Shown here piece by piece: positions 16,891-24,933 of a DNA stretch of 64,000 nucleotides. Source of the DNA: Deltaproteobacteria bacterium. GTDB taxonomy: Bacteria > Myxococcota_A > UBA9042 > PHBI01. The translations under genes and the position numbers were made by a program. The notes beneath the pieces are model-generated. The model was not told the DNA's origin, searched no databases, and saw only the letters and a program-made list of their open reading frames with translations. The stretch's first letter is position 1, and every line of letters begins with the position of its first letter. The stretch is from NCBI GenBank assembly GCA_020632715.1, contig JACKFA010000009.1, positions 248,001-312,000 of the forward strand, written 5' to 3'.

Positions 16891-17060
16891 GCCTGCTAGC
16901 AGCGCTCGGGGAAATTCGGACCGAGCCAGGCGCGGCGTCGTGGTCGCAGGTGGCTACGCGAGGCGGGAGCGTACCCGAGGTACGTGACCGACGAGCGGAG
17001 CCGCCTGAGACCACAAGAGCAAGCCTGGCGACGGGAGAATTTCCCCGAGGGCTGCTAGGC
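16891..17060. repeat. ~170 bp near-perfect palindrome (foldback/MITE-like element)
   Basis: The left half, read on the plus strand, matches the reverse complement of the right half along almost its whole length. Outer arms share GCTAGCAG and CTCGGGGAAATTC, middle arms share GCCAGGC and GTGGTC, and the centre near 16976 has GTACC. The two halves differ at scattered positions, so a long imperfect hairpin is expected. It lies just upstream of the HEAT-like gene. Confidence 0.75.
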
Positions 17061-17302
17061 CGTGAGCGTGGGCTCGGCTGTGGTACGCGCGTGAGCTCTC
17101 ATGCGTGATCCTCGGGGAGGCGGCGCGGAGCGACCGGCGAGGACACACCGCTGCGGCTGGTGTGACCGTGGCGCGAGAGCATGGCTCGAAGAGGCGCCCG
17201 AGGGCAACGAACGGGAGTGGACGGCCGCGCCCCGCTCTGGCAGAGAGTTGAGTCACCGTCGCGCGCGAGGCGCGCCGGAGGCGGCGACCGGGAGCGCGAA
17301 CG
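17061..17302. other. Intergenic stretch upstream of the secreted protein gene
   Basis: No supported gene. A short dyad CACACC (17144-17149) and GGTGTG (17159-17164) and the CTCTGGCAGAG motif near 17225 are visible. GGGAG about ten bases before the next ATG is that gene's ribosome binding site. I see no convincing promoter hexamers. Confidence 0.4.
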
Positions 17303-17698
17303 ATGAAGAAGATCCTCCTCACGACGTTGGCGGCGGCGGCTCTGCTCGGCAGTGGCGCCGGCCAGGCGATGGCGGCCGAGGGCTGCGAGGGCGTGAAGCT
17401 GACGCTCCGCAACAAGTCGGGCGACACGATCCGGATCGTGCGCTTCGAGCACTACGACGCGGCGACGGACAGCTGGGTCGCCGAGGACCTCGGCACCAAG
17501 GTCGTGAAGCCGCGCGCCCGCTTCAGCTGGGAGCAGCCGACGGTGGCGAACCTCGACACCGCGAAGACGCGCGTCATCTTCAACGCGAAGATCGGCGACG
17601 ACCGCTGGAGCGACGAGCTCACGAAGGAGCTCGCGGAGCCGAAGTGCCGGAAGACCGGCAAGCCCTTCGACTACGACCAGGTGATCTGGGGATCCTGA
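17303..17698 (+). CDS. Small secreted protein of unknown function
   Basis: 131 residues with an N-terminal signal peptide (MKKILLTTLAAAALLGSGAG, cleavage probably after AMA). The mature part is about 107 residues, beta-rich, with two Cys (CEGVKLTLRNKSGD near the start and EPKCRKTGKP near the end) that could pair. The region KLTLRNKSGDTIRIVRFEHY resembles small Ig-like beta-sandwiches, but I cannot name the family. A ribosome binding site GGGAG is present. It should be periplasmic or released. The gene stands alone, followed by repeat copy 3. Confidence 0.75.
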   Translation: MKKILLTTLAAAALLGSGAGQAMAAEGCEGVKLTLRNKSGDTIRIVRFEHYDAATDSWVAEDLGTKVVKPRARFSWEQPTVANLDTAKTRVIFNAKIGDDRWSDELTKELAEPKCRKTGKPFDYDQVIWGS

Positions 17699-17780
17699 CG
17701 ATCGGGTCGGAGACCGGCGCCGGAGCGGCCCCGACCAAGGCGCCGCAGGCGCCGACTCGGGGACGCGCGGGCCCGGAAGG

Positions 17781-17857
17781 GGTCTCGCGCAGAGGCGCAG
17801 AGCCGCAGAGACGGCTCGGTTCAGCCCCCTTGGCGCCTTGACGACTTCGCGCGAGAC
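17781..17857 (+). repeat. ~77-90 bp intergenic repeat, copy 3
   Basis: GGTCTCGCGCAGAGGCGCAG to CTTCGCGCGAGAC, same orientation as copies 1 and 2, with a shorter and more diverged spacer. It sits in the gap between the secreted protein gene and the convergent hydrolase gene. Confidence 0.75.
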
Positions 17858-17948
17858 CCTCTCGACGCGCTCGTCGCGCACTCCGGATGGCGCTTTCGTG
17901 ATCCGCAGCGAGGACGCGGAGGTGCCGCGCCCAGCAAGGGCCCCGGCC

Positions 17949-18845
17949 CTACCGCCCCGCGAAGCGGTCGCGCAGGAACGCGTTGAGCGCGGCGATCGCC
18001 GCGTTCGCCTCGGGGATCCAGGGCGCCCCGAGGTGCCACACGTGGAACTGCCCCGGCCACGTCTCGAGCGTCACCTCGACGCCCGCCGCGCGCAGCGCGT
18101 CGCGCATCACCACCGCGTCGTGGTGCAGGAGCTCCGCGTCCGAGGCGTGCAGGAGCACCGGCGGGAGCCCGCGCAGGTCCGCCCGCACGAGCGCGAGCCG
18201 CGGGTCGTCCGGCATGAGCTCCGGCGCGTAGCGCGGCCCCATCGACCTGAGCAGCCCTGGCGTCAGGATCGCCTCCCCCGGCGCCTCCGGGCGCGCCGCG
18301 TCGAACGCGTCGCAGACCGGCGAGAGCCCGACGATCGCGGCCGGTACCGGCTCGCCGAGCGCGACCAGGCGGATCCCGAGGCCGAGCGCGAGGTGACCGC
18401 CCGCCGAGTCGCCCACGACCGCGACGCCCGCGGGGGCGGCGCCCCCCTCGAGCACCGCCCGGTAGACCGCGAGCACGTCGTCCGGCGCCGCCGGGAACGG
18501 GTGCTCCGGCGCGAGCCGGTAGTCGACCGCCAGCACCGTCGCGCCGAGCCCCTCCGCGAGCCGCGACGACAGCGCCCGATGGCTCGCCGGCGCCCCGGCG
18601 ACGAAGCCCCCGCCGTGCAGATAGAGCACCACCTCCGACCCCGCGCCGGCGCGCGGCGCCAGCCGCTCGACCGGCACCCCGCCTATCGTGGTCCGCTCGT
18701 GGTGGACGCCCCCGCTCACCCGCGGCGGGCGGTGCGCCATCGCCTCCAGCATCGGCCTGAGCGCGAGCACGTCGTCGTCCCGCCGCACCCTCCGCCCGAC
18801 GGTGCGGCGGATGACGGCGTTCGCGACCTTCGCCATCAGGGACAT
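17949..18845 (-). CDS. Alpha/beta hydrolase of the hormone-sensitive-lipase type
   Basis: 298 residues. HSL-family motifs are HGGGFVAGAPASHRALSSRL (oxyanion hole), VDYRLAPEHPFPAAPDD and GDSAGGHLALGL (nucleophile Ser), with Asp in HASDAELLHHD and His in GQFHVWHLG. Such enzymes hydrolyse short-chain esters; the substrate is unknown. No signal peptide is visible, so it is cytosolic. The start at 18845 follows GAGGAG at proper spacing. It is transcribed divergently from the lipoprotein pair next to it. Confidence 0.9.
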   Translation of the reverse strand: MSLMAKVANAVIRRTVGRRVRRDDDVLALRPMLEAMAHRPPRVSGGVHHERTTIGGVPVERLAPRAGAGSEVVLYLHGGGFVAGAPASHRALSSRLAEGLGATVLAVDYRLAPEHPFPAAPDDVLAVYRAVLEGGAAPAGVAVVGDSAGGHLALGLGIRLVALGEPVPAAIVGLSPVCDAFDAARPEAPGEAILTPGLLRSMGPRYAPELMPDDPRLALVRADLRGLPPVLLHASDAELLHHDAVVMRDALRAAGVEVTLETWPGQFHVWHLGAPWIPEANAAIAALNAFLRDRFAGR

Positions 18846-18962
18846 CGCGCGCTCCTCGCTCGTCGACCAGCCTCGCCCCATGAGAGCGCGCCGCGCGCCC
18901 GCGCGCAACCACGCCCGCACCTCGGGCTTGCGCCGAGTCCTGCAATTCACTCCAATCGCGCG

Positions 18963-19925
18963 ATGAACCGACTCCCGTCGCTCGTCGCCGCCCTCGCGGC
19001 GCTCGCCTCGCCGGCCTGCAGCGAGGGCGGCGCCCAGGTGACCGACGACGTCGCCATCACCGACACGGACACCGCCACCGCCGACGCGGACGCGCCCCCG
19101 CCCGACACCGGCGAGCCCGCGATGGTCTGGACGACCGACCCCGACCCCGTCCCGCCGCCGGCCCTCGTCACCTTCACGGTCCGCGAGAACGGCCTCGGCG
19201 ACCGCATCAGCACGGCCCTCACGGCGTCGCTCGTCTTCTTCGCCGGCCCGCCCGGCCACGACGTCGCCGAGGACGACGGCGTCTGCCGCCTCCTCGTCCG
19301 CGCGAACCCCTTCTGCGACCCGCCGTGCGGCCCCGAGGAGCGATGCGCGCCGGGGGACGTCTGCGCGCCCTACCCCTACACGCAGACCGCGGGCGTCATC
19401 ACCGTGGACTCCGACGGCGGCACCGTCCTCGAGGCCGACGACCACACCCTGGGCTACTACTACGCGTCCACGAACCGCCCGGTCGCGCAGACCGGCTCCA
19501 CCGTGACGGCCCACGCGCCCGGCCGCGCCTTCCCCCACTTCTCCCTCACCGGCGCGATGCCGCCGCCCCTCGTCATCGACGGCGGCGCGGAGCTCCACCT
19601 CACGCGCGGCCAGCCCCTCGTCCTGTCCTGGACGCCCGACGCCCCCGGCACCCGCGTCCGCGTCACGCTCGCGACCGACCACGGCGACCACGGCCTCTTC
19701 CTCCCCTACATCGTCGCGTGCGACGTCCCCGACGAGGCAGGCCGCGTCGAGGTACCCGCCTCCATGGCCAGCGTCATCGCCGACCCCGAGAGCTGGGGCT
19801 GCGGCCGCTGCCCCGTCCAGACCATCGAGCGCTACGTGCGGACCCGCGCGACGTTCCGCGGCTACGACGTCGGGCTCGAGCTCGTTCGCGAGGTGGACTT
19901 CTTCTACAAGCCGAGCGGCGCATGA
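18963..19925 (+). CDS. Lipoprotein, first of a tandem paralogous pair
   Basis: 320 residues with a lipobox at about SPAC (Cys19), then a Thr/Asp-rich linker. The body has a Cys cluster NPFCDPPCGPEERCAPGDVC and a C-terminal pair WGCGRCP; both are repeated in the next gene, so the two are paralogues. The conserved region PLVLSWTPDAPGTRVRVTL followed by DHGDHGLFLPYIVACDVPDE suggests a beta-sandwich. No known enzymatic domain is recognised. It should be anchored in the outer membrane. Its stop overlaps the next start (ATGA), so both copies are made together. Confidence 0.8.
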   Translation: MNRLPSLVAALAALASPACSEGGAQVTDDVAITDTDTATADADAPPPDTGEPAMVWTTDPDPVPPPALVTFTVRENGLGDRISTALTASLVFFAGPPGHDVAEDDGVCRLLVRANPFCDPPCGPEERCAPGDVCAPYPYTQTAGVITVDSDGGTVLEADDHTLGYYYASTNRPVAQTGSTVTAHAPGRAFPHFSLTGAMPPPLVIDGGAELHLTRGQPLVLSWTPDAPGTRVRVTLATDHGDHGLFLPYIVACDVPDEAGRVEVPASMASVIADPESWGCGRCPVQTIERYVRTRATFRGYDVGLELVREVDFFYKPSGA

Positions 19926-20869
19926 CCAGGACCTCCCCTCACCTCCTCACCCCGCTGCTCCCCCTCCTCCTCGCCGCCTGCGGCGACGCCGGCGCGGGCG
20001 GTGCGGACGCCGACGCCACCGGCGTCGTCGACACCGTCGCCCCCGGAGACAGCGCCACCGCCGACGTCGACGTGGACACGACCCCCGACTTCGCGACGAC
20101 ACCGGCCACCGTCACCGTCATCGCGCTCGGCGTCCCCGGTGAGCCGAGCGCCCTCACGCGCGCCTCCGCCATCCTCTACCCGTTCGCCCCCGCGCCCGGC
20201 CACGACGTCGCCCTCGTCGAGGGAGCCTGCCGGATGCTCGTCCGCCCGAACCCCTTCTGCGATCCGGCCTGCGAGCCCGGCGAGCGCTGCGCGCCCGGCG
20301 ACACCTGCGAGCCCGAGCCCGAGCGCGCCTACGCCGGCGCCATCGCGCTAGCCTCCGACGGCGTCGCGATGACCCTCGACGAGCCCTCGGGCTGGTACTA
20401 CGGCGACCGCTCCGGCGACCTCGCGCCCGCCGGCGCCGCGCTCACCGCCACCGCGCCGGGCGCCGCCGGCTTCGGCGCGTTCTCGCTCAGCGCGACGATG
20501 CCGCCGCCGCTCGTCGTCCCCGGCGTCGAGGCGCTCCGCTTCCGCGCCGGCGCGCCGCTCGTCGTCGCCTGGACGCCCGCCGCCCCGGGGTCGCGCGTGC
20601 GCCTCCGCTTCGCGAGTGACCACGGCGCCCACGGCCTCTTCTACCCCCTCGTCGTCGCGTGCGACGCGCCCGACGAGGTCGGCGCCATCACCATCCCCCA
20701 GGCGATGGCCGACGCCCTCGCGGACCGTGCCAACTGGGGCTGCGGCGAGTGCCCGACCCAGACGATCCAGCGCTACGCGCGCGCGACCGGCACCGCCGCG
20801 AACGGCGAGGACGTCGCGCTCGAGCTCGTCCGCGAGGTCGGCTTCTACGCGAACCCCGGCTTCGACTGA
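19922..20869 (+). CDS. Lipoprotein, second of a tandem paralogous pair
   Basis: 315 residues, lipobox LAAC (Cys20) followed by an Ala/Asp/Thr-rich linker. It shares with its upstream neighbour NPFCDPACEPGERCAPGDTC, MPPPLVVPG, PLVVAWTPAAPGSRVRLRF, DHGAHGLFYPLVVACDAPDE, WGCGECPTQTIQRYAR and the C-terminal LELVREVGFYANPG. All Cys positions are conserved between the copies, suggesting structural disulfides outside the cytoplasm. Function is unknown. It is coupled to the first copy by ATGA. Confidence 0.8.
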   Translation: MTRTSPHLLTPLLPLLLAACGDAGAGGADADATGVVDTVAPGDSATADVDVDTTPDFATTPATVTVIALGVPGEPSALTRASAILYPFAPAPGHDVALVEGACRMLVRPNPFCDPACEPGERCAPGDTCEPEPERAYAGAIALASDGVAMTLDEPSGWYYGDRSGDLAPAGAALTATAPGAAGFGAFSLSATMPPPLVVPGVEALRFRAGAPLVVAWTPAAPGSRVRLRFASDHGAHGLFYPLVVACDAPDEVGAITIPQAMADALADRANWGCGECPTQTIQRYARATGTAANGEDVALELVREVGFYANPGFD

Positions 20870-20875
20870 GTCCTG

Positions 20876-21838
20876 CTACGGCACGAAGACCGTGCGCACG
20901 CCGCCCTGCGGCGCGTCCCAGGCGCTCTCGACGTCGGCGAGCGGCACCGCGCGCACGGCGATCCGGAGCGCGCCACGGGCGGCCGCCGCGAACATCGGCG
21001 GCGCGACCTCGGTCACGATGCGCCGCATCGCCACGCTCCCGAGCCCGCTCCCGAGGATCTCGAGCCCGGAGCTCCGGAGCGCGCCGGCCGGCAGCGACAC
21101 GGTCGGGCCCGCCATCTCCCCCATCTGCACGAAGCGCACGCGCGGGGCCTCGGCGGCGTACGGGCGCCCGACGATGGCCCTGATCGCGGCCTCGGCGGGC
21201 TTCCCCCAGAGCATGTCGACGACCACGTCCACCCCGCCCTCGAACGCCGCGCGGAGCGAGGCGACGAGGGTCTCGTCGGGCTCCGTGAACGCGACGACCT
21301 CGTCGGCGCCGAGCGCCTCGAGCGTGTCGAGCACCGCCTCGTTGCGCCCGACCGCCACGACGTGCCCCGCGCCGAGCTCCTTCGCGATCTGCACCGCGAG
21401 CTGCCCGGTCACGCCCGTCGCCCCGAGGATCGCGACCCGCTCGCCGCGCGCGAGCCGCGCCCGGAGCGCGAGCGCCATCCACGGCCCCATGCCGGCGTTG
21501 AAGAGGGCCGCGGCCGTCGTGTCGTCGAGCCCGTCCGGGACCGGCCAGGTGGCCTCGGGCCGCACCGCGACGCGCTCGGCCATCGTGCCCCAGGGGTGCG
21601 GGAGCCCGCCGAACATGACGCGCCGCCCGTCGGACAGCACCCCGACCCCGTCGACCCCGGGGATGAGCGGCGGCCCGCCCGCAGCAGAGTAGTGGCGCCC
21701 CGCGGCGACGCCGCGCGTCAGGTTGTGCAGCGCCGCCGCGCGGACCTCCGCGACCACCTCCCCGGGCCCGGGCGTGGGCTCGGCGTGGTCCTGGTAGCGG
21801 GGCGGCTCTCCGAAGGTGTGGACGACGGCTGCTCTCAT
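20876..21838 (-). CDS. Zinc-independent MDR/quinone-oxidoreductase-like protein
   Basis: 320 residues of the medium-chain dehydrogenase/reductase superfamily. The N-terminal GroES-like part has PGPGEVVAEVRAAALHNLTR and PGVDGVGVLSDG. The NADPH Rossmann motif is AILGATGVTGQLAVQIAKELG with ADEVVAFTEPDE downstream. No zinc ligands are present, so it is of quinone-reductase/crotonyl-reductase type. AAGGAG precedes the ATG at 21838. It is transcribed divergently from a TetR regulator, with two operator-like dyads between them. Repression by that regulator, relieved by an electrophilic or aromatic ligand, is the likely control. Confidence 0.9.
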   Translation of the reverse strand: MRAAVVHTFGEPPRYQDHAEPTPGPGEVVAEVRAAALHNLTRGVAAGRHYSAAGGPPLIPGVDGVGVLSDGRRVMFGGLPHPWGTMAERVAVRPEATWPVPDGLDDTTAAALFNAGMGPWMALALRARLARGERVAILGATGVTGQLAVQIAKELGAGHVVAVGRNEAVLDTLEALGADEVVAFTEPDETLVASLRAAFEGGVDVVVDMLWGKPAEAAIRAIVGRPYAAEAPRVRFVQMGEMAGPTVSLPAGALRSSGLEILGSGLGSVAMRRIVTEVAPPMFAAAARGALRIAVRAVPLADVESAWDAPQGGVRTVFVP

Positions 21839-21852
21839 GCGACGGCTCCTTA

Positions 21853-21901
21853 TTGGTACGATGTACGACGATGATTCTTGGTACAGCGTACGCCCTGTCA
21901 A
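21853..21901. promoter_or_regulatory. Two TetR-type operator dyads and the MDR promoter
   Basis: Site 1 is TTGGTACGATGTACG (21853-21867) and site 2 TTGGTACAGCGTACG (21878-21892); each has GTAC-N3-GTAC symmetry and they are 25 bp apart. For the minus-strand MDR gene a -35 TTGACA lies at 21901-21896 and a weak -10 (AAGAAT) 16 bp on. Site 2 falls inside the spacer, so bound regulator would block the promoter. Confidence 0.65.
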
Positions 21902-21918
21902 TGGGCTATCGTCTCGCC

Positions 21919-22641
21919 ATGGCACGTGAGCCCCTCGAGCCCCCGATCTGGACGCGCCCCGAGCCGGGCGCGCGGAAGCCCCGTTGGTCGCGCGCGGAGA
22001 TCGCCGCGGCGGCGCTGCGGATCGCCGACGGCGAGGGGTTCGACGCGGTCTCGATGCGCCGGGTCGCCGCCGAGCTCGGCGCCGGCACGATGACCCTCTA
22101 CCACTACGTCCGCGGCAAGGCGGACCTCGTGGCCCTCATGGACGACGCCCTCCTCGCCGAGCTCCTCGTGCCGCCGAGCGAGCTCCCGGCCGCGTGGCGC
22201 CCCGCGATCGAGCTCATCGCGCGACGGACCCGCGCGACCTTCCTCCGCCACCCGTGGGCGCTCGTGGCGCTCCTCGGCGCCCTCCCCGGCCCGAACGGCC
22301 TCCGCCACGCCGATCAGTCGCTCGCCGCCCTCCGCTCGGCGACGCTCTCGGACGCCGCGCGCCTCGAGCTCGTCGCGCTCGTCGACGACTACGTCTTCGG
22401 CCACTGCCTCCGCGCGGGGGAGGCCGCCGCCGCGGACGACGTGCCGCCGGACGTCGCCGAGGCCGTCCGGGCCTTCACGGAGGGGGAGATCGCGCGCGGT
22501 CACCTCCCCGAGCTCGCGCGCCTCGGGGCCCGCGGCGAGGATCCCGTGGACCGCTCGGCGGCGGCGCTCGAGGCCCGCTTCGAGCGCGGGCTCGCGCTGC
22601 TCCTCGACGGCGCGGCCGCGCAGATGAGCGCCGCGAGCTAG
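21919..22641 (+). CDS. TetR/AcrR-family transcription regulator
   Basis: 240 residues. The N-terminal helix-turn-helix spans about 25-70: RWSRAEIAAAALRIADGEGF, DAVSMRRVAAELGAGTMTLY and HYVRGKADLVALM, the standard TetR layout. The C-terminal ligand domain (about 85-235) is helical and resembles the TetR_C group found with TetR/tetracycline-type regulators. In-frame ATGs at 21871 and 21901 are alternatives, but 21919 gives the usual length and leaves the operators non-coding. It is likely autoregulated and represses the divergent MDR gene. Confidence 0.9.
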   Translation: MAREPLEPPIWTRPEPGARKPRWSRAEIAAAALRIADGEGFDAVSMRRVAAELGAGTMTLYHYVRGKADLVALMDDALLAELLVPPSELPAAWRPAIELIARRTRATFLRHPWALVALLGALPGPNGLRHADQSLAALRSATLSDAARLELVALVDDYVFGHCLRAGEAAAADDVPPDVAEAVRAFTEGEIARGHLPELARLGARGEDPVDRSAAALEARFERGLALLLDGAAAQMSAAS

Positions 22642-23978
22642 CGCGCGACGTCGCGGCGGAGCGAGGGGAAGAACGCGCCGAGGAACACGGCGCGCGCGAC
22701 CACGAAGACGATGAAGGCCCACCAGAGGCCGGCGTTGCCGTGATCGTCGGCGAGGAGCCAGAGAGCGAGCAGGAAGGCGCCGAACGACAGGATCGACGCG
22801 TTCCGCATCGCGCGGCTCGCGGTCGCGCCGATGAAGACGCCGTCGAGCTGGAACGCCGGGAAGGAGAGCAGCACGTAGAGCCCGGCGAGCGGGAGGTACG
22901 CCTTCGCGACCGCGCGGACGGCGGCGAGGTCGGTCAGGAGGTCGATCGCGAGCGATCCGAGGAGCCAGAGCCCCACCGCGAGGCCGACGGCCGTCACCGC
23001 CGCGAGCACCGTCGCGCGCCGCACGACGCGATCGAACCCCACGCGATCGCCCGCGCCGATGGCGCGCCCGACGAGCCCCTCCATCGCGAACGCGAAGCCG
23101 TCGAGGAAGAAGGCGCTGAACGAGACGAACTGGAGGAGCACGTGGTTGCCGTCGAGCACGACGTCGCCGAAGCGCGCGCCGCGATCGGCGAAGAGCGCGA
23201 ACCCCGCGAGCAGGAACAGCGTGCGGATCATGATGTCGCCGTTCACGCGCAGCATCTTCAGCACGTCGGCGCGCGCGAGCGCCTGCCTCCAGGGCCAGCG
23301 CCGCGGCGAGCGGCGCCCCGCCGGGAGCGCCCGGAGCGTGAGCCAGAGCGCGAGGACCACCGCCGACGCCTCCGAGAGCGCCGTCCCGAGCGCGACCCCC
23401 TCGGCGCCCCACCCGAGGACCCCGGCGAACAGCACGTCGAGCGCGATGTTGAGCCCGTTCATGGCGACCTGCACCACGAGGAGCTTCCCCGTCTCCCCCG
23501 TGCCGATGAACCAGCCCATGAGCACATAGAGCATGAGCGTCGCCGGGGCGGCCCAGATCCGCACCGCCACGTAGCGCGCCGTCTCCGCCTCGACGGCGGG
23601 CGTCGCCCCGAGGAGCGCCCGCGCGCCGGCCGCGATCGGCGCCTGCAGGAGCACGAGCAGGAGCCCGATGGCGAGCCCGAGCGCGAGCGCCCGCGCGAGG
23701 GTCGCGACGAGCGCGTCGGTGTCGCCGCGGCTCGACGCCTGCGCGACGAACCCGGTCGTCCCCATGCGGAGGAAGCCGAAGCCCCAGTAGAGGAAGTTGA
23801 AGACGAGCGAGCCGAGCGCCACCGCGCCGAGGTTCACGGCGTCGGCGGCGTTCCCGACGACCGCCGTGTCGGCGAGCCCGAGGAGCGGGGTCGCGCTGTT
23901 CGCGAGGATGATCGGCACCGCCAGCCGCGCGATGTGGCGGTAGCCGTGGGGATCCGTCGCGGGCGACGCCTCGCTCAG
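22638..23978 (-). CDS. MATE-family multidrug/metabolite efflux transporter
   Basis: 446 residues with twelve predicted membrane segments, the usual MATE length. It begins with YRHIARLAVPIILANSATPL and GLADTAVVGN, the N-terminal signature of DinF-like MATE exporters, and the second half repeats the topology from about residue 230. It exports organic cations or metabolites with Na+ or H+ antiport. The start must precede the first membrane helix. The only candidate is CTG at 23978, forming CTGA with the stop of the LysR gene; no ATG, GTG or TTG precedes it nearby in frame. Coupling suggests that the LysR protein and the transporter belong to one function. Confidence 0.88.
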   Translation of the reverse strand: MSEASPATDPHGYRHIARLAVPIILANSATPLLGLADTAVVGNAADAVNLGAVALGSLVFNFLYWGFGFLRMGTTGFVAQASSRGDTDALVATLARALALGLAIGLLLVLLQAPIAAGARALLGATPAVEAETARYVAVRIWAAPATLMLYVLMGWFIGTGETGKLLVVQVAMNGLNIALDVLFAGVLGWGAEGVALGTALSEASAVVLALWLTLRALPAGRRSPRRWPWRQALARADVLKMLRVNGDIMIRTLFLLAGFALFADRGARFGDVVLDGNHVLLQFVSFSAFFLDGFAFAMEGLVGRAIGAGDRVGFDRVVRRATVLAAVTAVGLAVGLWLLGSLAIDLLTDLAAVRAVAKAYLPLAGLYVLLSFPAFQLDGVFIGATASRAMRNASILSFGAFLLALWLLADDHGNAGLWWAFIVFVVARAVFLGAFFPSLRRDVAR

Positions 23979-24868
23979 CCCGTCCCCAGCTGCGCCGCGC
24001 GCGCGCGGATGGCGTCGAGCGCGAGGTCGGTGAGCCCGGTCGTGCCGAGCGGGCGCCGCCGCACCGTGAAGAGGGCGCTCGCGCCACCGAGCTCGACCGG
24101 CACGCGCGTGAGTGGCCGCGCCGCCGGGTGGTGGCGCGCGACGAGGTCCGGGAGGACCACGAGGAAGCGCCCGGTCGCGCACAGCTCGAGCGCGAGGTGC
24201 AGATCGTGGAGCACGGCGCCGACCTTGCGCTCGCGGTCGGGGGGCCAGTGGTCGAGCTGCCCCGGTGGCGGGGCCGCGAAGAGGTGCCCCTGGACGTCGT
24301 CGAGCGTCGCGGCCGCGGCGCCGTGGAGGGGGTGCCCGGGGCCGCAATAGACGCCGTGCACGACCGGGATCAGGCGCTCCACGACGAGGTGATCGTCGGG
24401 GACGGGGTCGTCGAGCACGCCGAGGTCGAGCTCGCCGGACAGGAGCGCCGCGTTGACGGCGTCCGGCGGGAGGCCCGAGAGGTGCGGGACGAGGCCCGGG
24501 TGGCTCTCGCGCACGGCCTCGAGCGCCGGCAGGACGAGCATCGAGTGGAAGGGGAGCGGGGCCGCGATCCGCAAGCTCCCGACGGCGTCCTTGCGGGAGA
24601 TGGCCGTGACGGCGTCGTCGAGCATGCGCATCGTGTCGCGCACGGTCGCGAGGAGCTCCTGGCCGGCGGCGTTCAGGACGAGCCCGCGCCCGACGCGATC
24701 GAAGAGCTCGGTGCCGAGCTCCTCCTCGAGGAGGCGGATGCTGCGCGAGAGCGCGGACGGGGTGAGGAGCAGCCGCTCCGACGCCGTCGGGAGATGCTGC
24801 GTCTCCGCGACCGCGCGGAAGGCGGGCAACCAGCTCCAGAGCTGGAGCAACCGGCGAACTCGCTCCAT
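23975..24868 (-). CDS. LysR-family transcription regulator
   Basis: 297 residues. The N-terminal winged helix-turn-helix (about 15-75) has AFRAVAETQHLPTASERLLL, TPSALSRSIRLLEEELGTEL and FDRVGRGLVLNAAGQELL. The effector domain follows (about 100-290), with GSLRIAAPLPFHSMLVLPAL. GGAGGT lies just before the ATG at 24868. LysR proteins usually control an adjacent gene; here the MATE transporter gene is coupled behind it, and the GMC dehydrogenase operon lies upstream on the same strand 65 bp away. Confidence 0.93.
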   Translation of the reverse strand: MERVRRLLQLWSWLPAFRAVAETQHLPTASERLLLTPSALSRSIRLLEEELGTELFDRVGRGLVLNAAGQELLATVRDTMRMLDDAVTAISRKDAVGSLRIAAPLPFHSMLVLPALEAVRESHPGLVPHLSGLPPDAVNAALLSGELDLGVLDDPVPDDHLVVERLIPVVHGVYCGPGHPLHGAAAATLDDVQGHLFAAPPPGQLDHWPPDRERKVGAVLHDLHLALELCATGRFLVVLPDLVARHHPAARPLTRVPVELGGASALFTVRRRPLGTTGLTDLALDAIRARAAQLGTG

Positions 24869-24933
24869 CGACCTCCCTGCGGAGAACAGGTTAGCCGAAA
24901 GCGAGAGGCGCCGCGACGCCGGGATGAGCGCGC

